From: Icerya purchasi
Taxonomy: Eukaryota > Arthropoda > Insecta > Hemiptera > Monophlebidae
Length of the DNA: 64,000 nucleotides
Reading direction: 5' to 3'
NCBI GenBank assembly: GCA_039619475.1
Contig: CM077115.1
Location: 486,712,400-486,776,399, forward strand
In this document: one piece after another, positions 60,040 to 64,000 of the stretch
Numbering within the stretch: the stretch's first letter is position 1
How the letters are laid out: every line of letters starts with the position of its first letter
The notes under the pieces: model-generated
Told to the model about the DNA's origin: nothing
Seen by the model: only the letters and a program-made list of their open reading frames with translations
The model's database searches: none
Translations under genes and position numbers: made by a program

Positions 60040-60175
60040 GAAGAAAAAAATTAAAACGTTCAGAGTTGGGATATAGGCATTCAAGAAAGGGACATGTCTG
60101 AAATTACAGTAAAAACTTCACCGTTCTCGCAAGAAAATGTTAAGTAAGGGGAAAAGTAAGAAAGCAGAGAATAAA
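60040..60175 (+). repeat. Direct repeat, copy 1
   Basis: About 135 bases that recur at 61468-61601 in the same orientation with only a few differences (for example TTCTCGCAAGAAAA versus TTCTCAAGAAAA). No coding sequence or transposon end is recognised. The two copies are 1.4 kb apart. Confidence 0.9.
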
Positions 60176-61467
60176 TGATAGCGGAACTTCGAAGTAAAGG
60201 AAAATCGAGCATCACAGGTAGGCTTCTAGGTTGGACAGACCTCATATTGTATCAGAAAGGAAATCGACCGGAATATGGAATTTACTTCAAATATTTCATT
60301 AAACGATTATCCGCAGTTAACAAATTTAAATTTCATGTCGATGATTTAATTGCCCATCGGATTATTAACCGACCATTTTTGAACAGTTTAGAATTATGAA
60401 AATAGGAAAAAAACAGAATAGTTCTCACTGATAGAGTATTGTGAACTAGTAAGCTATTCATAGTGTACTAGTATCTAACGGCTCTGAAATATCATCTTTA
60501 CGCTTCTTGGCATTTACCGTTTCCGAGTAGGAGGAGCGGGGGGGGTACTCTTTTCTGTTACTACTTAGGATTAATTTGGTCCTATCCTATAATTTTTTTC
60601 TACGCAACTTTAATATAAAACTTTCGGAAACCGTTCGATTAAAAATTACATACAACATTAATTGCAACGTTTATAAATTGCCTCTCGAATTAGTCAGCTG
60701 CTAGCTGAGAACCACTCTATACGTTAACTTTCTATTTAAGAAGAGGAAAAGGTACACACGAAAAGCTGATAAAAACTGAACAACGCGAGCGTGTCGAATA
60801 TACATTTCCCCTTCTTTTTAGGTAGATTAAAGGAACGATTTTTTTCTGATTTTTTTTAAAATTAATAAACGTTTATTGCAATACTGTTTTAATCTATATA
60901 TATATAAATTTCTATTATGTTATACATGTAAATAGTATTTACAAAACTATATCATTCGGCTCTTAAGACGTCTAACATATCTAATAATGTGTCGAGCAGC
61001 TGGGGATCACCTCAACATTCGGATGTTGACGGAGTCGGCGAAGTCACGAATGGTCTACACCTACTTTAGATTCAAATCTGCATGCAGATCCTCGTTTTTT
61101 TGATACTAGTCGAAGTGAAGAACGAATAAATTATTAAATTATAAACTGTGAATTTCGGCCCGCTTCGTTCTAGATTATATTTTCGTTCGATGTTCGATTT
61201 GTGACGTCTCAACATTTAAATTAATCCGGGGTTGAATATTCGGTTATTTAGCTTATTTCCGTGGACTGCGCTTATCTTTGCCAACTGGAACCGGAACGTT
61301 TTGAATGCAGCCACCGTACAATGTTAAACATAGGACTGAGATTCGGCTAACATAGACGCGTCCAGAACTGCATTTAGCCGCCGAAATTATTAGATAGAAT
61401 TGCGACAAGCAGGATGACAAAAAAAAAGGCGGAATGTACCACACAAGATGGACTTTCCGGGTAATAA
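60176..61467. other. DNA between the direct repeats
   Basis: Nothing coding is recognised. If the flanking repeats mark a unit, this 1.3 kb is its interior; it shows no terminal motif or gene. Confidence 0.35.
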
Positions 61468-61601
61468 AGAGAAAAAAAGTAAAACGTTCAGAGTTGGGAT
61501 ATAGGCATTCAAGAAAGGGACATGTCTGAAATTACAGTAAAAACTTCACCGTTCTCAAGAAAATGTTAAGTAAGGAGAAAAGTAAGAAAGCAGAGAATGA
61601 A
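61468..61601 (+). repeat. Direct repeat, copy 2
   Basis: The second copy of the 135-base sequence at 60040-60175, including ATAGGCATTCAAGAAAGGGA and GGACATGTCTGAAATTACAG. High similarity suggests a recent duplication. Confidence 0.9.
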
Positions 61602-63012
61602 TACTACGTGATGGGTAACCAGTCTTCCCAGCCAAGTGATGTGATCCTCGTAGGTGTGGCATTTTAAAGAGATATATTGACTCGCTTTTATAAGTTATTA
61701 TTCCAGCTAACCTTTCCGAGATATCCTGTTTTCAGGCAGATGAAGTTTTATTTAAGCAATGAAAATTCAGCAAAGGTGTCGCAAAATTCAAAAATAGGGT
61801 AGACCGCGAAAACACAAAAGTGTCCAAGTGGTGTAATTGTGCAACAAAGATAAGTCAGTGACGGTGTTTTAGGTACAATAAATAGGGAATACTAAGGAAA
61901 CGGAAATTTCAAGATTCTACACGCTTCTGCTTATTTCTTCATTTATTTAAATATCGATTTAATTATCAGCTTATTTATTTAATACCTAAACATTCTGTTT
62001 GCTAATTAGTTAACGAAATAGAACAATAAATAGTTTTGTAACTAGCGGATATTTAGACTTGGGTTGGAAACGTTTTCGTTTGCCGAAATTTTAACTGGAA
62101 AGATAGGTACAAGCTGAAATCACCGGATTATTTGAAGGGGGGGGGGGGCATAGGTATCCTAGAGAATGGAGAAAAATGTGTTCTTTTTTCCAAATCGCTA
62201 CGGTTAGATTTTCATCGGATTCGATCTTCTTTTTTTTTCTTTTTTTTTGTATATATCCTCTTTTCCGGATATGGCCGAAAACGTTTTAGCGTAAAAACTC
62301 TATTTACATGTTTATCGAATAAGTTACTGATTTTACTTCTACTACCAATAGTTTTACTTATATTACGCGTCCAATGATGTACATAGAGGCAGCGTAGTCG
62401 TGCATATATTATGTAGAATATAACTTTAGTAAATTTTAGAATCGCTTTATCTCAGAAATGGTAAATCTTAGGGAAAAAAATGTAAAGGCAATTTTTGTAG
62501 AGAAATACATAATCTACAATTTTGGTCTAAACTATTTTTATCATAAAACTAACTGTTTCGCTGAAAAATAAAAAAAAAATAAAAATCATTTTACCAATTT
62601 TGACCTTGAATGAAATTATTTGAATGCATGGGATCGATTGGGGCTTTTCATAATTTCATTACAATGGTGTCCCCAACATTAATGGCAAATTTTCAGCTTT
62701 CTGGGAATTTATGCAAGGCTGGCGATATCTACTTTGACCGAACTATTACTGTTTCGAAAATTTTCGTTGTCTGCTCTTCATCATCAAAAATGATATTTTC
62801 GATTAGACCGCGCGGTTATTGTATAGGAATTATATTAAATGGAGTTTATTAAACGTGCAGAATCACCGAAAAAATTATTACCATTAGTGATATTAGAAAA
62901 AAAGGAAAAATAAAAACCGATGTCTTTTTTTTTTTTTGGTAAATTTTATGAAAAGCAAATTCAAAGTTGGAAAATATTTTGAAAATATCCAACGGTATAG
63001 GTTATACTTGAC
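61602..63012. other. Spacer, nothing recognised
   Basis: It includes a G-run at 62138-62147. An 80-residue frame at 62610-62852 has no known motif. Confidence 0.35.
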
Positions 63013-63270
63013 TTAATACGCGTCAGTGAGACAGTAATTAGAACATCTTTCGCAGCACACATCGAGCTTGATGCGACATTGTGTTCCCGAAGTCGGATTA
63101 TCGAAGAGCGAATTAGAGTCGGCATTCAACTGGGATAAAATCGAATTGCGAGCCGAGCCCTCACCGTGGCGAGTATAGTAGCGCGTCAGTCTAGGCCGGA
63201 TGCGCGGAGTGAGACGACTGTGCAGGAAGGGGAACTCTAATGGGGTTGTTAACGAACGAAAACAGCTCAC
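63013..63270 (-). CDS. Possible small cysteine-rich exon (hypothetical)
   Basis: A minus-strand frame of 85 residues ends in a compact cysteine cluster (CRIKLDVCCERCSNYCLTDAY and stop at 63013-63015). The Met at 63270 is doubtful. Inside the frame CCCCTTCCTGCACAG is a good splice acceptor that would start the exon at about 63226, giving a basic, Arg-rich stretch before the cysteines. I do not recognise the family, and the spacing does not fit the insulin A chain. It may be the last exon of a small secreted peptide, or chance. Confidence 0.2.
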   Translation of the reverse strand: MSCFRSLTTPLEFPFLHSRLTPRIRPRLTRYYTRHGEGSARNSILSQLNADSNSLFDNPTSGTQCRIKLDVCCERCSNYCLTDAY

Positions 63271-64000
63271 AATGGACTTTACGTTGGTAATATCGAATTT
63301 GCGCTGTGCGCTCTAATACAGCGGAAAGAAATCGCCGACACTTTCCAGATCAATTCTGTAGGTAGTCTGAGGAAGAGCGATTGAAAGGAAAAAAAAAGGC
63401 CCAAACTCGGAAAGGGTAATGAAATTTACACCGATGCTGGCTGCAGGTCGGGCCAAAAATTTAATGTAATGACACGCTGCGTGAACAGAGCGGCCATGCC
63501 GTGGCACGTACAAATATGCACGCCCAGTTCTGGCTCCGTGTACCGGCGGGGCCCAACTTCATCCGGCAGACAGATCACGTATGCTCAATTACCGCTTTTC
63601 TTCTTGTTTTATCATTTTTTCTTTTCCACCTCTGACTCTGCTGCTTCTTCTTCTTCTTCTTCTTCTCTTTGGTCCATTTTCCGCTTTCTGTCCTTCGTCT
63701 CGTTTCTTTCACTTTCCATCTGTCGGCCGTTGTTTTTTCGCCGCTTCCTCTATTTCGTTCTTTTTTGGCCATCAATTTTCCATTTCGGCAACACAGTTTG
63801 TTGCGCCGCCGCTCAGAACGACCGTTAGACGCGATACCATTTGTAACAATTTAAATGGATATGCTGCCGCCGCATAACCGTGTATGTGCCATTACTTAGC
63901 GGCGCGGCCGGTACCTGAACCGCGTTTTATGTCGGTTCGCACAGTCGAACCCCGTCCCTCACTGCGCTATTATGAAATATACATACAATATCAGCGGCAT
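63271..64000. other. GC-richer end of window with TTC repeat
   Basis: A (CTT)n-like repeat at 63642-63666 sits among pyrimidine-rich frames at 63469-63877 that are open on several registers at once. I see no supported gene. Confidence 0.35.

Noticed and set aside
63469..63877. Serine- and phenylalanine-rich frames near the right end
   Set aside because: They arise from a pyrimidine-rich tract with a CTT repeat and are open in three registers.

Overview
This is AT-rich eukaryotic DNA, almost certainly from an insect. The only host gene I can recognise is split by a long intron with canonical splice sites, and it encodes the first immunoglobulin domain of a Sidestep-family cell-surface protein. 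The rest is intron or intergenic DNA filled with degraded mobile elements of arthropod type (mariner, Jockey-like, RTE-like and RNase H-bearing LINEs, tRNA-derived SINEs, MITEs and foldback elements). There is no operon structure, and no rRNA, CRISPR array or viral gene is visible.

Layout. Positions 1-8,720 hold two minus-strand exons of the Sidestep-family gene (8,588-8,720 and 460-668), separated by a 7.9 kb intron. That intron contains a decayed LINE with RNase H (about 1,200-3,925), a 160-base near-perfect palindrome (5,042-5,201) and a TA-flanked mariner with a broken transposase (6,682-7,991). Positions 9.9-10.5 kb carry a LINE RNase H remnant.

Positions 11.8-25.95 kb form a large inverted arrangement. 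Two nearly identical 4.7 kb LINE copies lie head to head (minus strand 11,796-16,503; plus strand 21,236-25,950). Between them are a separate 2.56 kb foldback-like element with 600-base inverted arms built of degenerate tandem repeats (17,290-19,848) and a small MITE (20,836-21,076). Both LINE copies share the same two reading-frame breaks although their flanks differ.

At 28.95-30.86 kb an RTE-like LINE tail is interrupted by a 1.6 kb element with inverted arms of about 530 bases. From 31 to 64 kb the DNA holds fewer repeats. It has scattered LINE, SINE and minisatellite pieces (40.3, 41.3-42.3, 42.6, 45, 46.2, 48.8, 53.4-55.9 and 58.4 kb) and several GC-richer blocks without convincing coding potential. 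The blocks at 36-37 kb and 56.9-57.8 kb are candidates for conserved regulatory DNA, possibly inside a larger intron of the same gene.

What looks most novel is structural: two different long-inverted-repeat elements with no transposase of their own, and a LINE family whose two independent insertions carry identical frame breaks. All family assignments come from reading motifs by eye; no database comparison was possible.
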